DNA of 64,000 nt from Ashinkailepas kermadecensis (taxonomy: Eukaryota > Arthropoda > Thecostraca > Neolepadidae): positions 124,001 through 188,000 of the forward strand of contig JAOTOM010004840.1 of assembly GCA_034440615.1 (NCBI GenBank), given 5' to 3'. The notes below the pieces were generated by a model. That model was not told the DNA's origin. It worked only from the letters and a program-made list of their open reading frames with translations, and did no database searches. The translations under genes and the position numbers were made by a program. This document shows, one piece after another, positions 39,908 through 51,599 of the stretch. Position 1 is the first letter of the stretch; each line of letters opens with the position of its first letter.

Positions 39908-40224
39908 CCCCAGTGAACATGCCGATGGCGGCCCGCTGTCGGCTGGGTAGTGGAATGTCCGCACATGCCGACATGTAGCCAACATGGGGCCGATGTCGGG
40001 AATATGTCGGGCTGCTGTCGGCTGGGCAGTGAAATGTCGAACAACGGCCCGACGTCGGCTGACCGCTATTGATATACCGAACTCAACCCGACATATGTTG
40101 ACATTGCAGGTCAGTTTGCCGATGTCGGGCCGAGGGTGGACCGATGTCGGCATGCTGCTTACGAGATGCCGAGCTCGCCCCGATACATGCCGACAACGGG
40201 CCGACATCGGCATGTTTATTGGGG
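39908..40224. mobile_element. Foldback/MITE-like element with inverted ends
   Basis: Left end CCCCAGTGAACATGCCGATG and right end, read in reverse complement, CCCCAATAAACATGCCGATG. The interior is made of diverged 'gccgatgtcgggc' words in both orientations. No target duplication is clear. Confidence 0.7.
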
Positions 40225-40511
40225 CCGTTTCTACTGTGGAGGCGCCATCGCTGAAAAAAAAACCGTTGAGATGGGATGCACCTAATCAGCGTGGATGGGC
40301 GCCTCTTCAATCTAAGGCGCACCACATGCCATAGTCTCCCTCTGGATACGCTACTGTACCCATTACCCATTAACCCAGCGCCTCTCGTTGGTCTTTTTAC
40401 GCCCCATAAATATTGTCTGGTACAAAGGAAAACGGCGGCGCGCAGTGACTGAAAATTTTCAGTGCCATTTCCTTCAACGTTTTTGCATCTGATGTCGAAA
40501 TTACAATATCG

Positions 40512-41010
40512 AGTCATGTAATGTCATTGACGTAGCTCAGGTAAAAAAGGACCACTTCCAAAGATGTATCAGGATCGACGACTCATCTAAATGAAAAGAT
40601 ATTGAAATGAAACTTGGTACGTGAGTACAATTAGAAGGTGCCTACAAAACGTATCCCTGAGATTGATGCTTGTGGTCAGGTCAGCTACCGGAGGACATGG
40701 CCAATGTTGGACCAATTATCCTATTTTTGTAATATGCACGTTCTTGTAACCAAATTTATTCCCTTCGTATGCATGCAGACATTTGGGAAGTTCTTTTTAC
40801 CATTTGATTAACGTCCGTCGGGTGACCTGGGGCCAGGTCAAGGTAAATTGTGCTAAGTGGGCAAAGATTGTTCAGACATTTATGCTTTTGTGGTTTAATT
40901 CAGGCTTCCATGTCCTAAGTAGTATGAAGTTGGCATCGGAAGATGCTAATTATTCAATGGAATCAAATATAATACGTCAAGGTGAAGGTCACCCTAGGCC
41001 ATTGTCCTAA
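40512..41010 (+). repeat. Dispersed repeat copy (paralogue of 5735-6230), empty for the SINE tail
   Basis: 'tgacgtagctcaggt', 'ggaccacttccaaa', 'tgaaacttggtacgtgagta' and 'tcctatttttgtaatatg' align in order with the copy at 5735. At the point where that copy has a 37-bp insert, this one is uninterrupted. Confidence 0.8.
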
Positions 41011-42860
41011 TTTCAAAAAAAAAGATTTTTGGCTTATACACATGAAAATATATTGAAATGAAGCTTACCACATGATTACAAATTTGGCAGTACTTACAAC
41101 ATGTAGGCATTGAATTTGGCATGATGTCATGTTAGTGACCAAAGGTAACTGTCAATTTTGGCCTATGGTGGATCAATGTGACTATTCGCTTTCGCTGTAT
41201 AATTAGCTCTGGAATGGCGTGAGTTCGAACTCTGTGTCTGTACCAGATGTAGTATGCCCTTCCTCAGAATTTGCGACTGCATCCCCTCCCCCACCGCAGT
41301 AGTAGTGAAGCTTCAGCCACTTTAAGGGCGTGAAAAATGCAACCCTCGGGACTCTCCCCACCTCCCCCACAAGCATAATGTGTTATAGCATAACAGGGTA
41401 CGGATAATTATACGCGATTGGCTATATTTGTAGAGTGAATGAAGATTATGATCGTGTATTTCTTTGCCGACTGAAAAGTAATCATTTGCGGAGAAAATGA
41501 GTGGTCGCATCGTCTAAAACACGTTAAAAAAACATCGTATTCGAAAAATCCGAACAATCAAGTTACCTTGATCTGCAATAATACCGAGAAGTGTCCCTCT
41601 CATTAAAATGTTTGGATTGTCTTTGATGAATTATGCTAAGAACTTACATTTTACCGTTGAATATAGTGAGTAAAAAACATGTTAAAAGCTGGAAAAAAAC
41701 ACTCAGATATGCAACTTGTATCGACTTGTTTTATTTTGTTGTTGCTGAATATGCCTTAGTATCAAATGTTTATTATAATTCGTTGTTCAGTTGATATTTG
41801 AAAGAAATAAAAATTTAACTCATATTTTTAAAAATCATTTTCAATCTTGAAATTATAATTGATTAAACAAAGAAGACTGCTTTGAAAAGAAATAAAGTGG
41901 TCAGAGTTTGGCTGCAGAAAATAGCAAGGTGGCTCGAGTTAGGAAGTTCATATGATGTGGCCCCATTTAAAGACGCACGGATTTGATCGCGCAGGATCCT
42001 GTCATTCTTCGGTTTCCTTCAAATTGACTAATATTCAGATGTAATTGTTTTTTTTCAAAGGAAGCGAACACTCACTAGATCCAGACAAGAGTCAATTTAT
42101 GCGAACCTTTTCTTTCTATTACCAGTTCTGATCACAGCACAGCATTTCTGAAGAACAAAAGTGGTCCGCGTTTGGCAATTTATCCTACCAAAATCAGCAA
42201 AACATTTTTCACTGCAAGGGTACGGACCCCTTCACCCACCCTGGATCTCCAGCCATGACAGACGGTCCATTAAAAAAAATCCAAGAAAGGATGCGTCTCT
42301 AAGTCACTACGACATAATGGTTCTGCTTGCTTACCTTCTTTAAGATGGACTGCACGCAATCTCTCTTTTTTAATGAATAATTATGTTACAGGAACAATTC
42401 AGTCTAAGTTCAGACGCATTACTTCAACGCCAGCCAGCACCAATCACTGACACTGGTAAATAAGCGACACAAACAACTAACGACCGCGAACTGCTGCCGT
42501 CACTGACTGAATTGCGGGAACTGCGGTGATTCCAGTTGCTAAGGAACCGGCAACAAAAGCAGCACGTTCTTTGTTTCTGAACATCGACTTGCAAGGAGTC
42601 CTCCGAGATTGTGATTTCTTGTTTTCGTATTTGGCAGTTCGATATTTGTTCTGATCCCGGGCTGGGACTGACTCAGGAATTTCGATCGGGGGAGGGGGGC
42701 ACCTGTCTAGAGTAATGCGTCTTTTCTGCTCAGAGCAGGGGTGTTACTTTGTATGCTTTTAGGAGGGCACTTGCCTTCTTCCCCAATGTTGTCTGCCTCC
42801 CAAATAATTTACTGGGTAGAATATATTATATTCGCTGCAGTGTGCAGTGAACCACACACG
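41011..42860. other. No gene recognised
   Basis: AT-rich. A B-box-like word (gagttcgaactctg at about 41220) may mark an old SINE fragment, too weak to call. Confidence 0.35.
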
Positions 42861-42862
42861 TG

Positions 42863-42864
<2 letters not shown>

Positions 42865-42935
<71 letters not shown>
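42865..42935. repeat. (TA)n microsatellite
   Basis: Near-perfect TA repeat; separated by 26 bp of unique sequence from the next TA tract. Confidence 0.97.
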
Positions 42936-42938
<3 letters not shown>

Positions 42939-42959
42939 GGCTAAATGGGCTAAATAGTA

Positions 42960-42960
<1 letters not shown>

Positions 42961-43020
<60 letters not shown>

Positions 43021-43030
43021 CATATATTTA
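42961..43030. repeat. (TA)n microsatellite
   Basis: Second TA tract of the pair, ending in tacatacatatatt. Confidence 0.97.
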
Positions 43031-43139
43031 TATGCGTGGGCGGTTTCGACCCATTCGGGGCCAAGGGGGCGTTGAATACGTTCTGCTTTAACATAGGCAG
43101 TGACGAAGCACAATAAATTTGTCTCTCCAGGGGGAATTC

Positions 43140-44130
43140 GGGCAACTGGAGATGGCCCCAGTGCCGACAATTGAAGGACCCCTGAGCCGACTTGAGGGGC
43201 CTTGGGTCGACGTGAATGGACCCTGGGCCGACGCGAAAGAACCCCAGGCCGACGAAAGGGGCCCCAGGCTGATGGAGATGGTCTCGGGCCTAGGCCTATC
43301 CGGCCTGGGTCTTCTTTGGTGACCAGGGACCCATTCCGTTGGCCCATGAGCTTTCTTCGTTGGCTCAGGGGCCCTCTTTACTGACTGGGGTCCACGTTAC
43401 TAGCCGGGGCCCTCTGTACTGGCCGGGCCCTGTCCGTCAGGCCGAGAGCCCTTTCAACGAGCCGAGCCCCGTGCGTGAGTACAGGGCCCTTCATATCGGC
43501 TTGGGTTCCTCCGTCACCCCAAGTGCCTTTCATGTCTGTTCGGGCTCTCTCCAATGGCCCGGGATCTTTTCCGGTGATTGGGGCTCTGTCCGTCGGTTCA
43601 GGTGGCTCTTCCGTCACCTCAGCAGGGGTTTAGCTTTGTATATTTTTGGAGGACTCTTGCTCCACCCCCCTCCATTATTGGCCTTACCCTACCAATCATT
43701 TCAACTGTTGGGACCCCATGTGGGATGTCCTCAAAGTTCCTTTGGACCCGCCCATTCCCTTCATGTATTGTGCCCTCCCAATAAGTATAAGAGACGTATG
43801 CATATGCACCTTAGCAACCCCCCCCCCGTTCGTTCAGGGACTTTTGTACTGGTCAGGGCCCTCTGTCAGCCCGGGGACCTTTCACCGACCCGGGACCCCT
43901 CCATCCGCCCAGAGACCCTTCACTTCGGCCCGGCCCGATGCTCTTAGCCTCTGCCCGTAGACACTCTCCATGGACTCGGGGGTACTCTACATCGACCAGG
44001 GACCGTTTACATCAGCCCGAGGCCTCTTCATCGGGCCAGGGCCCCCTGACATTGACCTAACAAGGGCCCTTGCATCGGCCCAGTGGCCCTCCACACCGGC
44101 CATAGACCTCATCAAGCCTCTCAAGCCCTA
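43140..44130. repeat. Degenerate GC-rich tandem array
   Basis: Long run of 20-30-bp diverged units of the type 'gggccctctgtactggccg' and 'ccctgggccgacgcgaaag', interrupted at 43620-43825 by a short AT-richer insert. Several long + and - frames arise because units rarely carry stops. No gene is supported. Confidence 0.7.
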
Positions 44131-44399
44131 AGGGGTCTTCCAGCTCACTAGGACCACCGGCCCTCAGGTGGGGCAGTGGCCCCCATCATGTCTGAAGCAT
44201 ATTCTACCACCCTCAAACCGCCACCAACTACCCACCACCTACCACCCACCAACCACCACCTACCTACGTGATCTAGGAAGGAAGGGGACATCGCTCCGGC
44301 GACCTCGTTGAATCTGTCCGTGTGGTGGTGAGTGCTCCGTTCATAACAACATCGCTCCGCCCTTCTATAACCCTTGATTGATGATAAATATATATGCAT

Positions 44400-44406
44400 A
44401 TATATA

Positions 44407-44444
<38 letters not shown>

Positions 44445-44446
44445 GT
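44400..44446. repeat. (TA)n microsatellite
   Basis: Short TA tract with a few interruptions. Confidence 0.93.
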
Positions 44447-44859
44447 ATATATATTGGTGTAACTTCATTTTCAAAGCTGGGGAAAAACATGATGGAAAAG
44501 ACTGCGTGGATTTTCCCAAGTATGAAGTCCCTAATTTGATGCATTCACAAGGAACCATTATGCAGACATCCAGTAAAGATTTTGTTGAAGGGGAGGAGGA
44601 CGGCGAACAAAACAACTCACTTGATGCAATGTAAGGTTTCTTTTCGACGTTTTTGTACATATGGGATCAACATGCAAAACTGTATATTGGGATGAGGTGC
44701 TCAACAGCCAGAAACGCAACGGCTATTGTATAGGTAATGGTTGAGGGAGCAATTACTTGTGGGGCGACATGCTCAATACCCACACCCTAACCCCCCCTCC
44801 CCACACACACACAAATAAAAATGTCTTCTTTTTTTGCGGGAGGACGCGTTATTTGTCGC

Positions 44860-45090
44860 TCCGATTGCTCAGTTAGCTGGAGCGCTGGCATGCGTTGGTC
44901 TCCCATGTCCTGGCAAGCTAGGGTTCAAATAGCTTCACTCGCTCGCATTTAGCCCCTGGCTGGGAGGGTCAGTTGGCAACTGGCCTGATAAAGCCAGGGA
45001 AGAGTTACCCAGGCGGCCGTGTCAGTGTTCTCGGTCAAAATTCTGCCATTAAACTGAAATTCACGGATCTGGTGGTGGGGTCAGGGTTCA
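44860..45090 (+). mobile_element. tRNA-derived SINE-like element
   Basis: A-box-like 'gctcagttagctggagcgct' and, about 45 bp on, B-box-like 'gggttcaaatagc' mimic the internal pol III promoter of a tRNA. A non-tRNA body follows. Both ends are approximate and no clear target duplication is found. Confidence 0.6.
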
Positions 45091-46135
45091 CGCAACAAGT
45101 TCTGCTTAGCAATAGAACCCTGGTCCATAAAGCTACCCCAGCAAGTATTCGGACAATTTGTTTTTAAGTAAGTTGCCAGGACTAAAATGCTGAAGGCCAT
45201 TGCAAACTTATGAACCAATAAGCTTGGAATGTGTTATTCTTCTCTACAATTTCGTCTCCTGTGGTCATATTTCACGAAGATGCTGAAATTCTGAACACCC
45301 TAAGTCTTAGTCATAGTCGGGACTCAAGACTTAATCCTAATACCCTTCGGGCGTAGAATGATTGTTGAGGCGCTTGGGCTGCTGTTGGCGGCTCTAGGTT
45401 GCTGTGTCGATGAGCTCAAACTGATGTTGAGTTCGGGAATCAATGTTGGGCGTTTCATGTCGTATAAGGCCTGCCAACCTGCTCTTGGGGCCTATGAGGG
45501 AGAGAGGACCTGCGCTGCTGTTAGGCCTCTATTGGGGTACTATTGAGCGTTTCAGTTTTTATTGGGGATAGCTAGACGTTGCTGGACTCCGATGGCGGTG
45601 CCCCAGACAGAGTAGACAGTATATATCTTCACAGAGTAGCTGCATATTGGAACATCTTTTTTTTGCGCTGCCACAGGAAAGTTCTTTAGAGCGGAAAGTC
45701 CGCTCTCGACTTCCCTACTTAACTATGGATGGGAAGAAATTAGCATTGGAAGACAAATTATGCATTAAAGATCAGAGTGGTTCGTGACCTTCCGAAAACA
45801 TACCAAAATAATACCTGTTCTTGTAGGTCTAGAAGGGGTTCTTGGCACCGTCACCGGAGGCCCCTGCAGCTCAGCAACTGGTCCTATTTCTATTCTTAAA
45901 AGGCCCTCGACTTATCAAAATTCCCAGAATTTCTGCAACTCGCAGGGTCCCTCAAGCTACAGCGGTACTCAATCTTCCAAGAGCCCTCCAACGTCTGTAA
46001 GTTTAGTGAACTACAAGCGGCCCCAAACAACCAAACGTGGCCGCCCGACATAGCAAGCACCCCAGCTTCATAAGACCCAGTCAGCTCAAAGGGGTCCCTC
46101 TAGCTTAAAGAGTCATCTGCAACTTTGAGGGAGCC
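45091..46135. other. No gene recognised; degenerate repeat-like words
   Basis: 45840-46130 shows loosely repeated 'aaggggtccctc' type words that resemble a decayed tandem array. Confidence 0.35.
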
Positions 46136-46139
46136 TTCC

Positions 46140-46400
46140 GGGTTTCCCAAAGTCGTTATGAGGTGGTTCAGTAGTGGTCATGAGATTATTCGTTAGTGTT
46201 CATGGGGTGATCCAAACGTGGTCATAGGGTGGTCCAGGGTCGGTCAAGAGGTAGTTCATGGTAATATATGAGTGGTCTCGACCGGATCAGGAAGTGATTT
46301 TATTGTGGTTTATAGTTGCCACGAGGTGGTGCAGAAGTGGTCATAACGTTGTCCAATGTAGTCAGAAGGTGGTTCTGTAGCGGCTTGTATGGCTACGTTT
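46140..46400. repeat. Degenerate minisatellite, about 21-bp unit (left block)
   Basis: Units like 'aggtggttcagtagtggtca'. The same family resumes at 46735-46935, flanking a CpG-rich insert. Confidence 0.75.
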
Positions 46401-46404
46401 TCTT

Positions 46405-46690
46405 AAGACGTGTCCGATGGCGAGCTCCAAAGATCCGTAACTTGTCGGTACATATATCGGGCGGCGACAGCGAGAACCAGAGTGCGAGAGTGCGAATCCG
46501 AGAGTACCAGTTCCGAGCAGTTTCCATACCACGTTATATACAGTAACTGCGGACGTGTCCGAGTGCGGTTCGGCAGGCGCGGCCCTTGCGCATGCGCAAT
46601 GACCTGAGCGAGGTCACGGGCGATACTGGCGAGCGGCCAGTTGCCGGGCGTCTCTGCGCAGGCGCATAACAATGTTCGGCGCGTGACACG
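46405..46690. promoter_or_regulatory. CpG-rich segment with NRF-1-type palindrome
   Basis: TTGCGCATGCGCAA at 46586-46599 is a perfect 14-nt palindrome matching the NRF-1 consensus; a related 'tgcgcaggcgca' lies about 70 bp on. High CpG content in an AT-rich neighbourhood is promoter-like. No transcript can be assigned from sequence. Confidence 0.4.
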
Positions 46691-46734
46691 CTTGTGCTGT
46701 CAGAGCACGAGTTACTACAGTTCAACATGATCAC

Positions 46735-46935
46735 CAGTTGGTCCGCGGTAGTCACAAGGTGGTCACCATGTAGTTCACATGAAGTAAAAAACGTAGTACA
46801 AAGGTAGTAAATGTGATCGATGACATTGATCAAAGAGAGTCATCGTAGTCAATATGTCGTCAAAAAGTGGTTCATGAGTGGTAAGGTAGTTGTCAACATG
46901 TCGTCAAGATGTAGTAAATGTCGTAAAATGGCCGT
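46735..46935. repeat. Degenerate minisatellite, about 21-bp unit (right block)
   Basis: 'cacaaggtggtcaccatgta' and 'caaaaagtggttcatgagtg' continue the family at 46140-46400. Confidence 0.7.
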
Positions 46936-47490
46936 GAAAGGTAGTCCAAACGAGGGACAAATGGCACCACCACCTCATTAATACATTTTGACCATCTTAA
47001 ATGTGGTAAGACATTTTTTTCAGTGTACACGTGGAAATGCCAAGCTGACGAACTAATGGCGCTCGCATCCCCCCCCCCCCCGACCAAAAAAAAAACGTGA
47101 TCAAATCTGATGAGTGTCGTACCAGCAATCGTGCTGGTATCAAACGCTTATTACTTGTGCTTACAAACATATGTGATTCGGGCCCGATTCATTCGCAACC
47201 TGTGAAGCAGATATTTTACTACGGGCGTGTAAATCAACTAAATGTTCAGTTCAGTCAGTCAGCATACATGTTCAGTCAGCATACTTCAATAACGAACCGA
47301 TAATGAAAAAAGAGATTTGTAATCGCTAGTATGATAAATTAAGAGACAAACCCAGCATTTTATCAAACAAAACTGAGGGGGGGGAAGGGAGGGGGTTTAA
47401 GTTCCAAAACTGGAGGGAACAAAATAGGCCTTTTCCAAAGTTAGGGGTATGCATGTCCTTCAACCCCAGAACCGGGTACCGTTTCACCCA

Positions 47491-47675
<185 letters not shown>

Positions 47676-48183
47676 CATGGAGATGTGGAGCCACTCGACT
47701 GAAAGAAGATTCCCCCGCAGGATGATAGTGCGCCCTTCACCTACCGCTGAACGAGATTTTCAGTTGATGGCGCCCCTCTGGGTGGAAGTGGTATCCTGCA
47801 GGACGCTTGAGTGTACCTCCCCTCCCTGCCTATTTTTACCTCAAATTTAGTGGCGTCCCTCTGGGAAAATTGCGCCCTTCCAAACAAGTTCGCCCTCCCG
47901 ATAAAAATGCATGTACCCGTCCATGCATAAACGTACTTTATACTTATATGCGTGCAGCAAAGACAGACAGACAGTTCGTTCGTAATATACAACCAAATTT
48001 AGCTGTCTGGCCGAAAAAAAACTACGTTCCCTCTCGCCTGAAAACGTCCTGCCGCATCTCGTGCCAGTAAACGCTACCAAAAAATAGGTACGTGGCACCA
48101 CGTGCCACCAGTGGGCGCCATCTGCTACGCACCAGCCGTCACACAACCGACGATCAACGACGGCCCACATTTGTTTACCCTGC

Positions 48184-48196
48184 GTTGCTAGGTAAC
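48184..48196. promoter_or_regulatory. RFX X-box-like site
   Basis: GTTGCTAGGTAAC has two inverted half-sites (GTTGC/GTAAC type) as in X-boxes bound by RFX factors, master regulators of ciliary genes. An inverted CCAAT box (attgg) lies about 55 bp downstream at 48239-48243. Context suggests a core promoter feeding the exon that ends at 48431. Confidence 0.5.
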
Positions 48197-48299
48197 CACA
48201 TAGCATTCCCAAATGACGCGCATGCGACGAACCTGGCTCATTGGATCTTGGTTGTTGGCCGCCACAGTTCACGTCAGGCTGTCGGGTGATGGTTGTTCT

Positions 48300-48431
48300 T
48301 CAGAGCTGTTAGGTGAATTTGCTGCAACCAGCTTTCTTTCAAAGCGATAATAGTGTAAGTGCTCGAGAGCTGCATCATTGTGGTGTTAAACATCCGATAG
48401 ACAGCTGGAGGGAAACTTGCTTTTAACACAG
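48300..48431 (+). other. Candidate non-coding first exon (possibly of the ARMC2-like gene)
   Basis: Ends in a near-perfect donor AACACAG|GTAAGAAAG after 48431 and lies just downstream of the X-box/CCAAT pair. Only tiny ATG frames are present, so it would be 5' UTR. The start is arbitrary. Linking it to the coding exon at 57278 requires a 8.8-kb intron; this is inference. Confidence 0.35.
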
Positions 48432-48579
48432 GTAAGAAAGAGCGACCGTAGAGACGGAGTTCTCTAACTTGATTCGCTAAGCTGTGCTATCATTACCAGG
48501 TATTGTGCTTTAAGGTATTTACCAGACAAGTTTTACACACATTTGACCTCCATGAAGCAAGCAAAGGTGTTAGGATTAA

Positions 48580-49710
48580 CTATGCTAGGTTAGGCTAGGC
48601 GTTTTTTTGAATTAATAATTTGGAAAAATACAAATTTAATTTTTATTCAAGAACAGGTTAGGCTGTGTAAGGCGGTAAATTTGTAGTCAGGTGTAATTTT
48701 AAATTCTGGGAATTTTTTTCTCCAATGTATTGTTTATGAATGTGGTTAACATGATGCGACCACTCATTTCCTCTGCAAATGCATACTTTTCAGTTTGCTG
48801 GCAAAATAACACCAAAAAGAGGAGCTTGGAGGTGGGTAGCATAGCATAAAAACATGTTCAAAAGAAAGAGCGAAATATGTAACATAACCTAGGCCAGCGT
48901 TAAAATAATGTTTTTTTTTGTTAGTTGTGAGATGTCGAAATGAGTCAGCAGAATGTAGAAATTTGCCATGAAAGCATTCCAATTAAAATATCGTTTCGGT
49001 CCTTCAAGCTCAATTTGAAGCCAATAGTGTACTAATCAGTGCATGATTTGGTTTAATTTGTGCGACACCTAACATAAGGATGACTATGCTAACGGTAACG
49101 ATTGCAATACCATGGTAGCAGCAGACGGAATTGATTCAGAGATCACATCACAGGTCATCTCCGTACCTGGAATTGTTACACGAGATGTTTGTGTAGTCAA
49201 TCCGTGGCAGTGACCATACGCATTATACCTATACGCGAAATACTCTTAGAAAAGTGTCATGGAGCACACATTAACAACCATGACGTCGATGCTTTCTTGG
49301 CAAGGATGTCTATTCAGTGCTCAGACAGTGCTATGTTCCACCCTATTTCACGAATCATTTTTCATTGACCTAGCCTAACCTAGCCTAACCTTCCATGCAA
49401 GAAAACAAATTATGTGAATAAATGGAAAATTGTAAACCATTTCTTTTACTCACAAATTCTCAACTTTAAAAATCCTAACGTAACTTAACCTAATCTAACC
49501 TCATCTGTTTTTGATGAAAACGATCGATTAAAAAACAGAATCATCAATTTTCCAACTTAAAGAAAAGCCTAACCTACCTAACCCTTTTGTTTGTTTCATG
49601 CAGGTAAAATGTGTGCAATATCTGTATCATGGATAATCTAAGCTGCAATAATAGCGGTTAGGCTGGGTTAGGTTAGGTTAGATGCTTAGATGATTAGGTT
49701 AGATGCTGTT
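48580..49710. repeat. Interspersed TTAGG-type words
   Basis: 'ctaggttaggctaggc' near 48590, 'taacctagcctaacc' near 49375, and 'gggttaggttaggttag' near 49665. These are short clusters in both orientations, not a telomere array. TTAGG is the common arthropod telomere unit. Confidence 0.6.
48920..49365 (+). repeat. Dispersed repeat copy B (paralogue of 1421-1940)
   Basis: 'gttagttgtgagatgtcgaa', 'gccaatagtgtac' and 'ccctatttcacgaat' align collinearly with the copy in the carrier intron. Confidence 0.7.
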
Positions 49711-50269
49711 GCGTGTCCCGAAACGTGCAACAAAAATGTTATTTGTTTAGCTATAACAGGTCTTTAGTTCTGAACCGCTTTATACGTTTTCCTTCTCCTT
49801 TTCCAATGCACACGTTAGGTGCCATGCATTTCGAGATATGTGCACTGTGTTGATGTGAAGTAGCAGTTAATTGAATTGAATTGAACCCCGTTTGCAGACA
49901 ACCGGCCGTGTCATTTCTATGTCTGCTCCGCGAATTTTGTCGACTCAGTGTCATGGCGTCGTCATAGTCTAACGGGTTTCCCTTTCCCCACTTCGACGAC
50001 GCCCGTGTTCTGGCTTATGGCGTCCGATATAATAGCTTATGACGTCTGCGATTTCTTTACTACGTACGAGGATATTCATATTTTGGCTATGCCACATTAT
50101 ATGCATGTGTACTGGTCGTGGAGCTAGTACATCTCATCATGCATCGTAAGGTGTGATCAAACAGACGCTTGTGATGTGTCATGGAGAAAATAAGGATAAT
50201 TGGACAATGTTTTTGTACCAAATAAGTATTTTTGACCAGTATGCACCCGCCAAAGCAATCACTATTCGC

Positions 50270-51120
50270 AACCCCACGGCTCCCTCGTATCGCCATCCAG
50301 CTGGAGCTGATGGACTGACGCTGGTGACCGATTAAGTAGTTCGGACGTGGTTCGAGTCGGTACAGAGATCTAAATTGCGCGGTCCGCTCGACCATCCGGC
50401 GTGACACAACAGACGACATCCAAACCAAAATCCGCAGGCAGGGCCCGAATACCGCTTGGAGGAATATACGTGGAATGGTGGGCAACAACGGTCAACGCGA
50501 AGAAAACTCAGCTTATCGCTTTCGGAAACCGAAAAAAATCTGCGCAATCTTCACACAATTCAAGTATCATTCAAATACCGGCACCATCTCTTCCTGGCAT
50601 CATCACAACGCCGATCATCGCCATGGTTCTCCAGCTGATCAGATACTGCGTTTCGGTACGCGGCAATGGCACACAATTTAGCATCGGTAGATGTGTTAAG
50701 ATATAAAAAAAATTTGGATCACGCGTAAATTTTGGTCGATATCTGACCTCATCCCTGACCTTCGGGAGAGGCTGAGCTGGATGCCAGCACCACTCCTGGC
50801 AGATTTCTTCATTAGCTTTGACGCACAAAGTGCTGAATAGGGGTGAATCTGAATCCCTAGCCACAACGTTTCGTACCGATCGAGACGTAAGGGAACGCAA
50901 CACGAAGAAAGACTGCTTGTGCCACATCCCCTGGACCCGCATCAAGGTGGCGTGTTGCCTCCGTGCTCCTCACCATTACAATGACTTGCCCCGGGGTGTC
51001 AGGAGCCCGGCGATGTCGAGCTTTAACCGTCGGTTGAAGAGTACCATGATATGGAATTCAACGATCTCAAGACTGCTGATTGTGAATCAATGTGTGCTGG
51101 CTCGTGCAGTGTCCTGAAAT
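50270..51120 (+). pseudogene. Degenerate LINE ORF2 3' part
   Basis: Plus-strand fragments VNAKKTQLIAFGNRKKSAQS (the motif after the RT palm) and, at 50818-51117, APHHYNDLPRGVRSPAMSSF + NRRLKS, the typical C-terminus of CR1/jockey-group ORF2. Several frameshifts. Followed by a (TA)n tail tract. Confidence 0.7.
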
Positions 51121-51194
51121 CGACGTTTTGTAGAGTAGAGTGGAGTGGGAGTGGGTGATGTCAGAAAAGCCAACTGATATAAAAATGAGGAAAC

Positions 51195-51215
51195 ATATGT
51201 ATGTATGTATGCATG

Positions 51216-51270
<55 letters not shown>

Positions 51271-51273
51271 GTG

Positions 51274-51304
<31 letters not shown>

Positions 51305-51434
51305 GTGTATGTATATGTGTGTATATATATATATATATGTGTATATATATATGTGTATATATATATGTGTGTATATATGTATATATGTATATATGTATAT
51401 ATATATATATGCATATATATATATATATATATAA
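51195..51434. repeat. (TA)n/(GTATA)n microsatellite
   Basis: TA repeats interspersed with gtgta and gcata, directly 3' of the LINE fragment. Tyr/Ile/Val frames are artefacts. Confidence 0.95.
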
Positions 51435-51599
51435 ACATGGAAAATGGCTATTAATGAGTGATTTTCGTAGCCATTGCTGATTGTTTTATGATGATAATCT
51501 CAGTAATGTATCTGCTGCCTTTACCAGTGGGCGGTGCTTCTGCCAGAGGCCATGAACGCCTAGAAAAACCAAAGGTTCACTCATAATCTGGATTCCAAG

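Noticed and set aside
48580..49710. Telomere or chromosome end
   Set aside because: TTAGG words are short, in both orientations and embedded in ordinary sequence on both sides.
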